This document shows positions 9,750-17,273 of a stretch of 64,000 bases of DNA, one piece after another (position 1 is the stretch's first letter; each line of letters starts with the position of its first letter). This DNA comes from Pseudacidovorax sp. NFM-22 (GTDB lineage Bacteria > Pseudomonadota > Gammaproteobacteria > Burkholderiales > Burkholderiaceae_C). The stretch is taken from positions 62,001 through 126,000 of the forward strand of contig NZ_JACBFY010000006.1 in NCBI RefSeq assembly GCF_021401245.1. The letters run 5' to 3'. Below the pieces are notes generated by a model. The model searched no databases, was not told the origin of the DNA, and saw only the letters and a program-made list of their open reading frames with translations. A program made the position numbers and the translations under genes.

Positions 9750-10958
9750 ATGACTTCCGCCGCTTACCTCGCCGACGCCCAATCCGAACGCACGCTATTG
9801 CGGGCCGTGCTCGCCCTGGGCCTGGGCGGTTTCTCCATCGGCACGGGCGAGTTCGTCATCATGGGCCTGCTGCCCGAGGTGGCGCGCGACATCGGCACCA
9901 GCATTCCGCAGGCCGGTCATGCGATCAGCGCCTATGCGCTGGGCGTGGTGGTGGGTGCGCCGGTGCTGGCGGCGCTGGCCGCGGGCTGGCGCCGCCGTGT
10001 GCTGCTGATGGCGCTCATGGCCTTCTATGCCATCGGCAACATCGCCAGCGCCCTCGCGCCGGATTACCTGTCGCTGCTGGGCCTGCGGCTGTTGACCGGC
10101 CTGCCGCACGGCACTTATTTCGGCGTCGCGGCGCTGGTGGCGGCGGCCCTGGCACCGCCCGGGCAGCGGGCGCGCGCGGTCGGTCTGGTGATGCTGGGCC
10201 TGACCGGCGCCACGCTGGTGGGCGTGCCCATCGCGGCCTGGCTGGGCCAGCATTTCGGCTGGCGCGCGGCCTTCGTCTTCGTCGGGCTCATCGCCGCCGC
10301 GGCGGTGCTGATGATCCGCCTGTGGGTGCCCGACATGGCGGCGGCGCAGGGGGCCAGCCCCATGCGCGAACTGGGCGCGCTGCGCCGGCGCCAGGTGTGG
10401 TTCACCCTGGGTATCGCGGCCATCGGCTTCGGCGGCATGTTCTGCGTGTTCAGCTACGTCAAGCCCACGCTGACCGAGGTGGCCGGCCTGTCGGTGGGCC
10501 GTGTGCCGCTGGTGCTGGCGCTGTTCGGTGTCGGCATGGTGGCGGGCAACCTGGTCGGCGCGCGCCTAGCCGACCGGGCGCTGATGCCGACCATCGGCGG
10601 CATCCTGGCCTATGCGGCGGTCGTGCTGGCGGCCTTCTCGGTCACGGCCCACCACCCGGTCGCGGCGTCGATCAACATCCTGCTGGTCGGCACGCTGGTG
10701 GCCATCGGCCCGGCGCTGCAGATCCGGCTGATGGACGTGGCCGGCGACGCCCAGACCCTGGCCGCGGCCCTGAACCATTCGGCCTTCAACATGGCCAACG
10801 CCTTGGGCGCGTGGCTCGGCGGCGTGGCCATCGACGCGGGTCTTGGATGGACCTCGACGGGCTGGGTGGGCGCGCTGCTGGCGCTGGCCGGGCTGGCGCT
10901 GTTCGCGGCGGCCCTGGCAGATGGGCGTCGCACGTCGCGGGGGGCGCGGCTGGCGTGA
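9750..10958 (+). CDS. MFS transporter, AraJ/YdhP-type (DHA1)
   Basis: A 402-aa major-facilitator protein with 12 predicted helices. The first-helix signature GTGEFVIMGLLPEVARDIG and the following SAYALGVVVGAP are typical of the AraJ/YdhP/PbuE branch, which exports sugars, purines or drugs. An earlier in-frame start exists, but residues before MTSAAYLADAQSERTLLRA do not look like transporter sequence, so ATG 9750 was chosen. No regulator lies next to it and the substrate cannot be inferred. The 285-bp gap before it, after phoD, holds nothing recognised. Downstream it opens onto the repeat island. Confidence 0.85.
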   Translation: MTSAAYLADAQSERTLLRAVLALGLGGFSIGTGEFVIMGLLPEVARDIGTSIPQAGHAISAYALGVVVGAPVLAALAAGWRRRVLLMALMAFYAIGNIASALAPDYLSLLGLRLLTGLPHGTYFGVAALVAAALAPPGQRARAVGLVMLGLTGATLVGVPIAAWLGQHFGWRAAFVFVGLIAAAAVLMIRLWVPDMAAAQGASPMRELGALRRRQVWFTLGIAAIGFGGMFCVFSYVKPTLTEVAGLSVGRVPLVLALFGVGMVAGNLVGARLADRALMPTIGGILAYAAVVLAAFSVTAHHPVAASINILLVGTLVAIGPALQIRLMDVAGDAQTLAAALNHSAFNMANALGAWLGGVAIDAGLGWTSTGWVGALLALAGLALFAAALADGRRTSRGARLA

Positions 10959-11140
10959 GTTCGTTGTCTTGGCGGGCGCTTCTGCTGGGCGCTTCGTATT
11001 GGATGGTGAGCCGGGATTGCGTGTGTTCGGTGGTTGGCCTGGGTGGCTTGCTCATTGGCTGGCCCACGACTCCTGTTGCTTGATCTGCCAAGTGCCAACT
11101 TCGTCGGATGACCACCGGCAGGGGTGCTAACCGGCGGAGG

Positions 11141-11293
11141 GCGCCGGCATGCGTGCTCCCGGTGCACGCTCGCGCTGACCGGCTTGGTGCACACGGCGGG
11201 TGCTCGCTTTCCGTCGACGTGCTTGCCGCACTGCACGGCGCCGCGAATGGCACCTCCGCACGCACACCGGCACCCTCCGCCTCGACGCTGCGC
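11141..11293 (+). repeat. Left arm of 153-bp inverted repeat
   Basis: This segment matches the reverse complement of 11728-11880 over 153 positions without an indel. The inner 79 bp (11215-11293) are identical; the outer part has about 20 differences clustered around 11186-11214. The arms flank a 434-bp core that contains the REP-like pair and the 8-bp array. The arrangement resembles a non-autonomous inverted-repeat element or an invertible segment. Confidence 0.85.
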
Positions 11294-11328
11294 CCGAACG
11301 GCCGGGTTCGGCCGCCCAGGTCCTCACT

Positions 11329-11352
11329 CCGTTCGCCCTGAGCCTGTCGAAG
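11329..11352 (+). repeat. REP-like element, copy 1
   Basis: A 24-bp sequence beginning CCGTTCGCCCTGAGC and ending CTGTCGAAG. It belongs to a dispersed palindromic repeat also found inverted at 11422-11445 and as another inverted pair at 19907-19930 and 19954-19977. Confidence 0.75.
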
Positions 11353-11421
11353 GGCAGAGCGGCGCGCTGGGTATATGAGCGGCGCTCCTGAGCCGCCTCC
11401 ATGCAACCGCTAGGGGAGGGG

Positions 11422-11445
11422 CTTCGACAGGCTCAGCCCGAACGG
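11422..11445 (-). repeat. REP-like element, copy 2 (inverted)
   Basis: Reads CTTCGACAGGCTCAG and ends CCCGAACGG, the inverse of copy 1 with two internal changes. The pair lies inside the 153-bp inverted arms, 69 bp apart. Confidence 0.75.
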
Positions 11446-11538
11446 GTTGGGTTTGACTGGCCGGCATTAGCTCCTGCGCCCGAAGGGTCCAGAGCACCCC
11501 AAGACCCAACAACGCCAAAGATCCAATGGTGTCAAAGG

Positions 11539-11690
11539 CCCAACGGCCCAACGGCCCAACGGCCCAACGGCCCAACGGCCCAAAGACCCAAAGACCCAAA
11601 GACCCAAAGACCCAAAGACCCAAAGACCCAAAGACCCAAAGACCCAAAGACCCAAAGACCCAAAGACCCAAAGACCCAAAGACCCAACGG
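11539..11690. repeat. Exact 8-bp tandem array, 19 units
   Basis: Five copies of CCCAACGG (11539-11578), thirteen copies of CCCAAAGA (11579-11682) and one more CCCAACGG (11683-11690), with no imperfection. Since 8 is not a multiple of 3, each frame reads the same peptide every 24 bp, so open frames here have no coding meaning. Block-wise homogeneity of the two unit types suggests recent slipped-strand expansion. Confidence 0.95.
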
Positions 11691-11727
11691 CGCCAAAGAC
11701 CCAGGATCCAAAAAACGGAGGGCTCGC

Positions 11728-11880
11728 GCGCAGCGTCGAGGCGGAGGGTGCCGGTGTGCGTGCGGAGGTGCCATTCGCGGCGCCGTGCAGTGCGGCAAGC
11801 ACGTCGGTGGAGAGCGCGCACCCGTGTGGTGAGGCAAGCCGGTCAGCGCGAGCGTGCACCGGGAGCGCGCATGCCGGCGC
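11728..11880 (-). repeat. Right arm of 153-bp inverted repeat
   Basis: Reverse-complement partner of 11141-11293. The identical 79-bp part is 11728-11806, again on the side facing the core. No target-site duplication was found just outside either arm (outer flanks CCGGCGGAGG versus CCCTCTGCCG). Confidence 0.85.
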
Positions 11881-11902
11881 CCTCTGCCGGGTTACCGCCC
11901 CG

Positions 11903-12052
11903 ACGACCTGCGAACCCAGGCATTCATAGCGCCCCGACGACCTGCGGACCCGGGCCTTCAGAGCGCCGCGACGACTTGCGAACCCAGGCCTTGAGATCGC
12001 CTCACGACTTGCGAACCCAGTGCTTTCAGATCGTCCCTACGACTGGCAACAG
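11903..12052 (+). repeat. Degenerate 34-bp direct repeats, 4.4 units
   Basis: Units start at 11903, 11937, 11971, 12004 and (partial) 12039, each opening with a form of GACGACYTGCGAACCCAG. Spacing is 34, 34, 33 and 35 bp. Whole units repeat, with no unique spacers between them, so this is not a CRISPR array. It abuts the right arm of the inverted repeat and ends 33 bp from the stop of the leftward MFS gene. Confidence 0.8.
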
Positions 12053-12084
12053 TCCCCCCGGACTGCCCCACCCACCCGACCGGC

Positions 12085-13545
12085 TCAAGACCCCCGCCGC
12101 GCCCCCTCCATCGGCGGCGCGATCTCCTCCAGCGTGCGCCGTTCCGCATCCACGCCCCAGCGCAGCGCCGCCAGCCCCGCCGCGATCACCAGCGCTGCAC
12201 CGATGCCGTAGCCGATGGCCACCGCCCCGCGGCTGCCCGTCTCGATCAGCGCACCGAAAAGCCAGGGCGCCACGAAGCCCCCCGCACCCGTGCCCACCGC
12301 ATAGAACAGCGCAATCGCGATGGCCCGCATCTCCAGCGGGAACACCTCGCTCACCGTCAGGTAGGCCGAACTGGCCGCCGCCGAGGCCAGAAAGAACACC
12401 GCCGACCAGGCCAGCGCCTGCGTCAATGCATCCAGCCAGCCCGCCATGAAGGCCACGCCCGTCAGCGCCAGGCCCACGCCCGCGCCCGCATAGGTGAGGG
12501 CGATCATCCGCCGCCGGCCCACGCTGTCGAACAGCGGTCCCAGCAGCAGCGGCCCCAGCACATTGCCCAGCGCGAAGGGAAAGATGTAGAGCGCCACCCG
12601 CGACGCATCCACGCCGTGGAAGCGCGTCAACACCAGCGCATAGGTGAAGAAGATCGCGTTGTAGAAAAAGGCCTGCGACAGCATCAGCCCCAGCGCCACC
12701 GCACTGCGCTGGCGGTAGTGCACCAGCAGCACGCGCGCCACCTCGCGCAGGCTGGGACTGGGCCGGTGGCCCACCGGCGCATGCACGGCCGGCGGCGGCA
12801 GCGGCCTGTGCTCCCGCGCCACCCGGGCCTCGATGTCGGCCAGGATCCGCTCGGCCTCCGCCGCCCGCCCGTGCGCGGCCAGCCAGCGCGGACTTTCGGG
12901 CACATGGCGGCGGATCAGCACGATGGCCAGGGCCAGCAACGCACCCAGCGCGAAGCCCACCCGCCAGCCCCACACCGGGCCGAACACCCGCGGGTCGAGC
13001 ACCACCAGCGCCAGCCCCGCGCCCAGCGCGGCGCCCAGCCAGAAGCTGCCGTTGATCGCCAGATTGACCCGGCCCCGCACCCGCGCCGGCACCAGCTCGT
13101 CGATGGCGGAGTTGATCGCCGCATATTCGCCGCCGATGCCCAGGCCGGTGAAGAAGCGGCAGACCGCGAAGACCGCGAAGGTGGGCGAGAAGGCGGTGGC
13201 GAAGGTCGCAGCGGCGTACACGGCCAGGGTGAGCATGAACAGCTTCTTGCGGCCCAGCCGGTCGGTCATGCGGCCGAAGACCAGCGCACCGGTCACCGCC
13301 CCCGCCACGTAGAGCGAGCCGGCCAGGCCCACCTGCGCGGCCGTCAGGCCCAGGGTGTCGCCGCGCTCCAGCACGCCGCCGATGGAGCCGACCATCGTCA
13401 CCTCCAGCCCGTCGAGCACCCAGGCGATGCCCAGCGCGATCACCACGCGCCAGTGCCAGCGCGACCAGGGCAGTCGGTCCAGTCGTGCGGGGATGTCGGC
13501 GCCTGCAGGCGCCGAGGGAGAGGCAGAAGTGGCAAGGGTCGTCAT
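12085..13545 (-). CDS. MFS transporter, metabolite:H+ symporter type
   Basis: A 486-aa transporter with 12 helices split by a hydrophilic middle loop of about 60 residues (ESPRWLAAHGRAAEAERILADIEARV), the layout of the sugar/metabolite porter family. The first-helix motif WRVVIALGIAWVLDGLEVTM carries the Asp typical of aromatic-acid and metabolite symporters, and GRMTDRLGRKKLF is the MFS loop motif. The longer open frame begins at 13668, but the ATG at 13545 has GGAGC just upstream and precedes the first recognisable residues. The substrate is not inferable from its neighbours. Confidence 0.85.
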   Translation of the reverse strand: MTTLATSASPSAPAGADIPARLDRLPWSRWHWRVVIALGIAWVLDGLEVTMVGSIGGVLERGDTLGLTAAQVGLAGSLYVAGAVTGALVFGRMTDRLGRKKLFMLTLAVYAAATFATAFSPTFAVFAVCRFFTGLGIGGEYAAINSAIDELVPARVRGRVNLAINGSFWLGAALGAGLALVVLDPRVFGPVWGWRVGFALGALLALAIVLIRRHVPESPRWLAAHGRAAEAERILADIEARVAREHRPLPPPAVHAPVGHRPSPSLREVARVLLVHYRQRSAVALGLMLSQAFFYNAIFFTYALVLTRFHGVDASRVALYIFPFALGNVLGPLLLGPLFDSVGRRRMIALTYAGAGVGLALTGVAFMAGWLDALTQALAWSAVFFLASAAASSAYLTVSEVFPLEMRAIAIALFYAVGTGAGGFVAPWLFGALIETGSRGAVAIGYGIGAALVIAAGLAALRWGVDAERRTLEEIAPPMEGARRGS

Positions 13546-13667
13546 GGCGCTCCGATCAGCGGGCCACGCTAGCGCGGCCCGGGACGCGGAGGCGTCGGCC
13601 ATGGCTGACAGGCGATGTGGCGAATGGACGTAGACGGACCCGGGCGCCCGGCCGCAGCGTCGTGCCA

Positions 13668-13904
13668 ATGACCCAAGCCCAAGACCCCTCCCAGGACGTC
13701 GCCGCGCAAGGCGCGACGCCCACCTCGTCGCCGCAGCGCGAGACGTCCCGCCAGGACAAGGCCTCGCCCGGCACGCATTACAAGGACGAGCCGGAAGTCA
13801 CCCAGGAAGAATCCGTGCCCCTCGACGGCAAGGACCCGGTGGGCGAGAAGATGATGGAAAAGCTGGGCGACGAACGTCGCCAGCAGCAGGAGGATCGCCA
13901 ATGA
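13668..13904 (+). CDS. Small hydrophilic hypothetical protein, 78 aa
   Basis: A 78-residue very polar protein (MTQAQDPSQDVAAQGATP at the start, EKLGDERRQQQEDRQ at the end) without hydrophobic segments, probably intrinsically disordered. It is divergent from the MFS gene and its stop overlaps the start of the next tiny ORF as ATGA. I recognise no family. High polarity and Gln/Glu/Lys content recall small stress-type proteins, but that is only a resemblance. An in-frame upstream start at 13485 would overlap the MFS gene and was not used. Confidence 0.55.
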   Translation: MTQAQDPSQDVAAQGATPTSSPQRETSRQDKASPGTHYKDEPEVTQEESVPLDGKDPVGEKMMEKLGDERRQQQEDRQ

Positions 13905-14077
13905 AGCGCGGGCACGACGCACTACTGGCAATGGGCGACCCGGTGCCCGTCATCGATCCGCCGCAGCCCACCCCGGTGCCGCCGTTGACCGAACCCTTCC
14001 CGCCCGGCACGGAGCCGGCGCCGCCCGTGCCGCCGTCGCCCTCGCCGGAGCCGCTGCCCGCGCCGTTTCCTGCGTAG
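13901..14077 (+). CDS. Tiny proline-rich ORF, 58 aa
   Basis: A 58-codon frame from ATG 13901 to TAG 14077, overlapping the previous gene by ATGA. After MKRGHDALLAMGDPVPVIDP the protein is almost wholly Pro, Glu, Thr, Ser and Ala in PxP pattern, with no Cys and no membrane segment. The overlap and sustained PxP pattern argue for a real coupled gene; the high local GC argues for caution. Function unknown. Confidence 0.4.
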   Translation: MKRGHDALLAMGDPVPVIDPPQPTPVPPLTEPFPPGTEPAPPVPPSPSPEPLPAPFPA

Positions 14078-14171
14078 CCGGCGAGACGGGCCGGAAGCCC
14101 CACGCCCCACGCCCCGGCCGCCCGGCCACGCGTGACGACCGATGCCGGGCCCATGCCGGCAATGGGCCGGC

Positions 14172-15002
14172 TCAGGTGGACCAGATGCGCGGTGGCGCCC
14201 CGTCCAGCCGCCACAGTTCGCGGCGCCAGTCGGTCCAGATGCCGCGCAGCAGCTGCATCGCCGGCTCGACCACCGGCGCCAGCACCCGAACGACGATCAC
14301 CGAGGGCTGCGGGCTGGTGGCGCCCGCGGTCTCGCCCAGGGCGTGGCTGTCGATGCGGGTGCGTGCGATCTCCAGCAGGGCCTCGCGCCGTTCGCGAGGG
14401 ATGGGCGTGCCGCTCACATGGAAGAGCGAGGCAAGGCAGCGCCGACCGGCCAGGCCCAGCGCACCGTCGAGCAACGGGGCATCGCCCGCCTCGATGCGCC
14501 CTCGCTCCAGCCAGACACCGGGCACCTCCAGGTGCTGCTGCAGGCGGCCCGCCACGAAGGGCTGGCCTGCATGGGGCAGGCCGAGGGCCGTCACGTCCCA
14601 GCCGATGAGTTCGCCGCCCGGTGCCACATCCAGGCGCAGGCGGTTGTGGGCCTGGCAGCCGCTGTAGCACAGGGCTTCCAGCGGCAGCCATTCCAGCCGT
14701 GCCCCGGCCTGCACCTGCAGCTGCGTCTGCTGCACTGCGGCTTCGCCTTCGCTGCGGTAGAAGCGGGATGCGCCCGGTGTGGTGACCAGGCCGTGGCTGC
14801 CGGCAGCGGCCGTCACGCGGATGTCGAGCGTGTCGCCACCCACCAGGCCGCCGGGTGGGTGCACCAGCACGTTGTGGCAGATGGCGTCGCCTTCAGGGTA
14901 GAGGCTCTGCAGGATGCGCAGCGGACCGTCGTGGCGGAAACGCGCCACGCTGCGGCCGTCGCGCGCGGCATAGTCGATGGAGAGTCGGGCGTGCCAGGGC
15001 AT
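14172..15002 (-). CDS. ureD: Urease accessory protein UreD (orphan)
   Basis: A 276-aa UreD/UreH-type chaperone, normally part of the UreDFG complex that loads nickel into urease. Family stretches include FRHDGPLRILQSLYPEGDAICH, VHPPGGLVGGD, TTPGASRFYRS and EALCYSGC. Length is normal and the frame is intact. No ureA, B, C, E, F or G lies in the window; in this group ureD usually starts that cluster. Upstream on the same strand is a guanine-deaminase-like gene, so a purine/urea nitrogen theme is possible. Whether it still works depends on a urease cluster elsewhere. Confidence 0.85.
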   Translation of the reverse strand: MPWHARLSIDYAARDGRSVARFRHDGPLRILQSLYPEGDAICHNVLVHPPGGLVGGDTLDIRVTAAAGSHGLVTTPGASRFYRSEGEAAVQQTQLQVQAGARLEWLPLEALCYSGCQAHNRLRLDVAPGGELIGWDVTALGLPHAGQPFVAGRLQQHLEVPGVWLERGRIEAGDAPLLDGALGLAGRRCLASLFHVSGTPIPRERREALLEIARTRIDSHALGETAGATSPQPSVIVVRVLAPVVEPAMQLLRGIWTDWRRELWRLDGAPPRIWST

Positions 15003-15133
15003 CGGGGGGAGTCTAAGCAGGCAGAAAGTGCGATCCCGGCGGCACGGGCCGCACAGACGGCCTGCCGCCGACGACTGCGTCGCGGCATCGCAGTGCGGCG
15101 GCCGGAAACGCGTCCGGAATGAAGCCGCTCAGG

Positions 15134-15652
15134 TTATGCGGCCTTCCACGCCCCGACGTGCGCCGCACCGGCCTCGTCGATCAAGGCGGGGCCGAGGCAG
15201 TCGATGGCATGCGGTGAGGCGCGGAACACGTCGCGGCAGGAGAGTTCGGCATCGCGCTGGTCCGAGCGCTCGCCACGGAATTCGCGCAGCCGCTCGGCGT
15301 CGATGCCGAACACCACCCGGCCGATGCCCGACCAGAAGATCGCCCCCGCGCACATCACGCAGGGCTCGGCCGAGGAATAGAGGGTGGCCTTGGCCAGCAC
15401 CTCGCGGCCCAGGCCCAGGCCGGCGAGCTTGCGGATGGCGTTGGTCTCGGCATGGCCGGTCACGTCGCCGGTTTCGCCGCTGTTGCAGTAATCCTCGGTC
15501 AGCACGCGGTTGTCCTCGGAAACGATGACGGCGCCGAAGGGCCGGTTGCCGCGGCGGCGGCCGGCATGCGACCAGCCGATGGCCTTGCGCAGGTAGCGAC
15601 CGTCGCGTTCGTCGAGCGCGACTTCCGGGGGAAGCAGGGAGGCAGAAGACAT
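15134..15652 (-). CDS. Nucleoside/guanine deaminase, cytidine-deaminase fold
   Basis: A 172-aa zinc deaminase. The active-site motif TGHAETNAIR places zinc-ligand His67 and catalytic Glu69; EPCVMC supplies ligands Cys98 and Cys101. The later CRDVF and acidic C-terminal region resemble guanine deaminase (guanine to xanthine) more than TadA, which would be shorter and more basic. ATG 15652 was chosen over an upstream in-frame start because the earlier residues look unlike the family; no strong ribosome site is present. It is 131 bp upstream of ureD on the same strand, consistent with purine breakdown toward urea. Confidence 0.78.
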   Translation of the reverse strand: MSSASLLPPEVALDERDGRYLRKAIGWSHAGRRRGNRPFGAVIVSEDNRVLTEDYCNSGETGDVTGHAETNAIRKLAGLGLGREVLAKATLYSSAEPCVMCAGAIFWSGIGRVVFGIDAERLREFRGERSDQRDAELSCRDVFRASPHAIDCLGPALIDEAGAAHVGAWKAA

Positions 15653-15842
15653 CAGGGAAGGCGGCGGGCAGTTGCCGCGGAACGAAGGGGGAGAGGCAGA
15701 ACGGCCGGTCGCCGCAGACTGCAGGAGGCATGCCAGCCGCGCCGGAAAGCGCGCGGTGGGCACGGGACAGGGATTTCAATGCGCCAGGCTTGGCGACGGT
15801 GGACGGCCTGCGATGAAGCCGGCGGGAAGGACAGGATCAATC

Positions 15843-15879
<37 letters not shown>

Positions 15880-15883
15880 ACGA

Positions 15884-16153
15884 TCAGGCGTCGAAGTCCA
15901 GCGAACGCTCCTGCCGGTGCAGCGGTGCCTCGGGCGGCAGCGTCGACTGGCGAAGGGTGCGCAGGCCCAGCTCGGTGATGCCGAAGACGACCGCCTCGCG
16001 GGCGGAGCCCGGCCCGAAAGGCCCTACAGCCGGCACGCTGGCGGTGATCAGCTGGGCGGCCTTCAGCAGCAGCACGTGGTCCACCTCGGCCGTCTGTCGG
16101 ACGGCCAGCGGAAAGCGTTCCTTCTCGATGCGAGCCAGGTATTCGAGCGACAT
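15884..16153 (-). CDS. Conserved-looking hypothetical protein, 89 aa
   Basis: An 89-residue soluble protein starting MSLEYLARIEKERFPL. A central hydrophobic/helical part (HVLLLKAAQLITASVP) is followed by GITELGLRTLRQ, and the tail is acidic and polar. No family recognised. The start is fixed by an excellent ribosome site, AGGAGGTG at 16157-16164; a GTG six bases earlier is inside that site and is unlikely. A strong palindrome 28 bp upstream suggests it is regulated. It precedes the deaminase and ureD on the same strand. Confidence 0.65.
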   Translation of the reverse strand: MSLEYLARIEKERFPLAVRQTAEVDHVLLLKAAQLITASVPAVGPFGPGSAREAVVFGITELGLRTLRQSTLPPEAPLHRQERSLDFDA

Positions 16154-16180
16154 CGCCACCTCCTGTGCGAGCCGTGATTC

Positions 16181-16196
16181 TGTGACTTAATTCACA
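16181..16196. promoter_or_regulatory. Crp/Fnr-like palindrome upstream of the 89-aa gene
   Basis: TGTGACTTAATTCACA matches TGTGA-N6-TCACA exactly in both half-sites, the consensus of Crp-type regulators. It lies 28-43 bp upstream of the ATG at 16153, in the only AT-rich patch of the neighbourhood. It could equally belong to another dimeric regulator with an extended TTAA centre. Confidence 0.55.
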
Positions 16197-16293
16197 AATA
16201 AGTGTGACGCTGGATCAAGGCCTTGTGTCGACTGTGAGTACTTGTTCGCGACAGCGGCACGGGCCGGCGCCGGCAGCGCGGCGCGCCGCCGCA

Positions 16294-17256
16294 TCAGGCC
16301 GCGGCGGCGATGCCGTAGGTGCGGCGGTACATCTCCACCAGGTGCTCGCCAGCGGTGCAGGGCGCGAAGCGCGGCGCCTCGCCCGCGGGCACGGTGCCGG
16401 GCACCGCCTCGATGCGGGCCAGGTAGTCGGGTTCGTAGAAGAAGGGGATGGAATAGCGCGGCGCGCCGCCCGAATGCAGGTTGCGCACGCGGTGCGGGTT
16501 GGAGTGGTACAGACCGTTGGTCCAGCGCGGGATCATGTCGCCCAGGTTGACCACGAAGCACCCGTCGACGGGCGTGGCGGGCAGCCAGTCGCCGCCGGGC
16601 ATCTGCACCTCCAGGCCGCCATGGCCGTCCTGCGCCAGGATGGTGATGGCGCCCCAGTCGGTGTGGGCCCCGGCGCCGAAGGTGCGCTCGTCCGCGCCTT
16701 CGGGATGGGCGGGGTAGCGGATCATGCGCAGCGTGACCATGGGGCTGTCGCTGGTGGCGTCGAACCAGGTCTCGGGGAGCTGCAGCGACAGGGCCATCAG
16801 CTGCATCAACCGGCGCGACAGGGCCAGCATGGCCTGGATGTAGGCCTCGCACCGGGCGGGCGCCTCGGGCACCTCGGCCGGCCACTGGTTGTGGCCGTAG
16901 GTCTGGTAGCCGGCCAGCACATAGGGATGGTCGGCCGGGTAGGCCATGCCGCAGTAGAAGCTTTCCTTCAGGTCGGGCCGCGCCGCCGCATCCAGCGTCT
17001 GCGCGCCCATCAGCTCGTAGCCGCGCATCGCGGGCGACTTGTGCATCTCCAGCGCTTCGCGCGTGGCCATGGGCACGTCGAGCAGCCGGCGGGCCAGCTC
17101 GAACTGGGCCTGCACCTGTTCGGCCGGCACGCCGTGGTGGCGCACGTAGAAGAAGCCCGAGGCCATGGCGGCGGCGCGCATCTGCGCGGCCACCTCGGCG
17201 CTGCGCGGCCCGCCCAGGGCGAGCGCGCCGTCCAGGTCGATGACGGGGATGGTCAT
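16294..17256 (-). CDS. Isopenicillin-N-synthase-family Fe(II)/2-oxoglutarate oxygenase
   Basis: A 320-aa mononuclear non-heme iron oxygenase. The iron triad is His198 and Asp200 in AGAHTDWGA plus His255 in NPHRVRN; Arg267 and Ser269 in RYSIPFF would bind the 2-oxoglutarate carboxylate. The N-terminal DIOX_N part contains MAASGFFYVRHHGV-like family sequence. Such enzymes hydroxylate or oxidise small molecules. It lies 17 bp downstream of an ABC receptor gene on the same strand, so the receptor may deliver its substrate. A second family member is divergent at 18834; the two are only distantly alike. ATG 17256 follows ACGAGG. Confidence 0.87.
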   Translation of the reverse strand: MTIPVIDLDGALALGGPRSAEVAAQMRAAAMASGFFYVRHHGVPAEQVQAQFELARRLLDVPMATREALEMHKSPAMRGYELMGAQTLDAAARPDLKESFYCGMAYPADHPYVLAGYQTYGHNQWPAEVPEAPARCEAYIQAMLALSRRLMQLMALSLQLPETWFDATSDSPMVTLRMIRYPAHPEGADERTFGAGAHTDWGAITILAQDGHGGLEVQMPGGDWLPATPVDGCFVVNLGDMIPRWTNGLYHSNPHRVRNLHSGGAPRYSIPFFYEPDYLARIEAVPGTVPAGEAPRFAPCTAGEHLVEMYRRTYGIAAAA

Positions 17257-17273
17257 GACGGCCTCGTACGCGC

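Larger units (their letters stand above)
10959..12084. other. Gene-free repeat island between two MFS genes
   Basis: This 1126-bp stretch has no credible gene. It contains 153-bp inverted arms, two REP-like sequences facing each other, an exact 8-bp tandem array and a run of 34-bp direct repeats, each listed separately. All reading frames through it are open only because the repeats lack stops; their translations (for example the PFALSLSKG peptide) are of the kind known as spurious products of REP-like repeats. No transposase or integrase is present. Confidence 0.8.

Noticed and set aside
5982-9782. A 1266-codon open frame on the minus strand over actP and phoD
   Set aside because: It lies antisense to well-recognised genes, has Arg/Gly/His-rich composition typical of high-GC shadow frames, and shows no domain.
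11903-12052. Possible CRISPR array
   Set aside because: Units are contiguous 34-bp repeats without unique spacers, and no cas gene is near.
11324-12449. Apparent proteins with LGLWVFGS or PKTQRPKD repeats in the repeat island
   Set aside because: They are translations of an 8-bp array that reads open in every frame; no start signal, no conservation expected.
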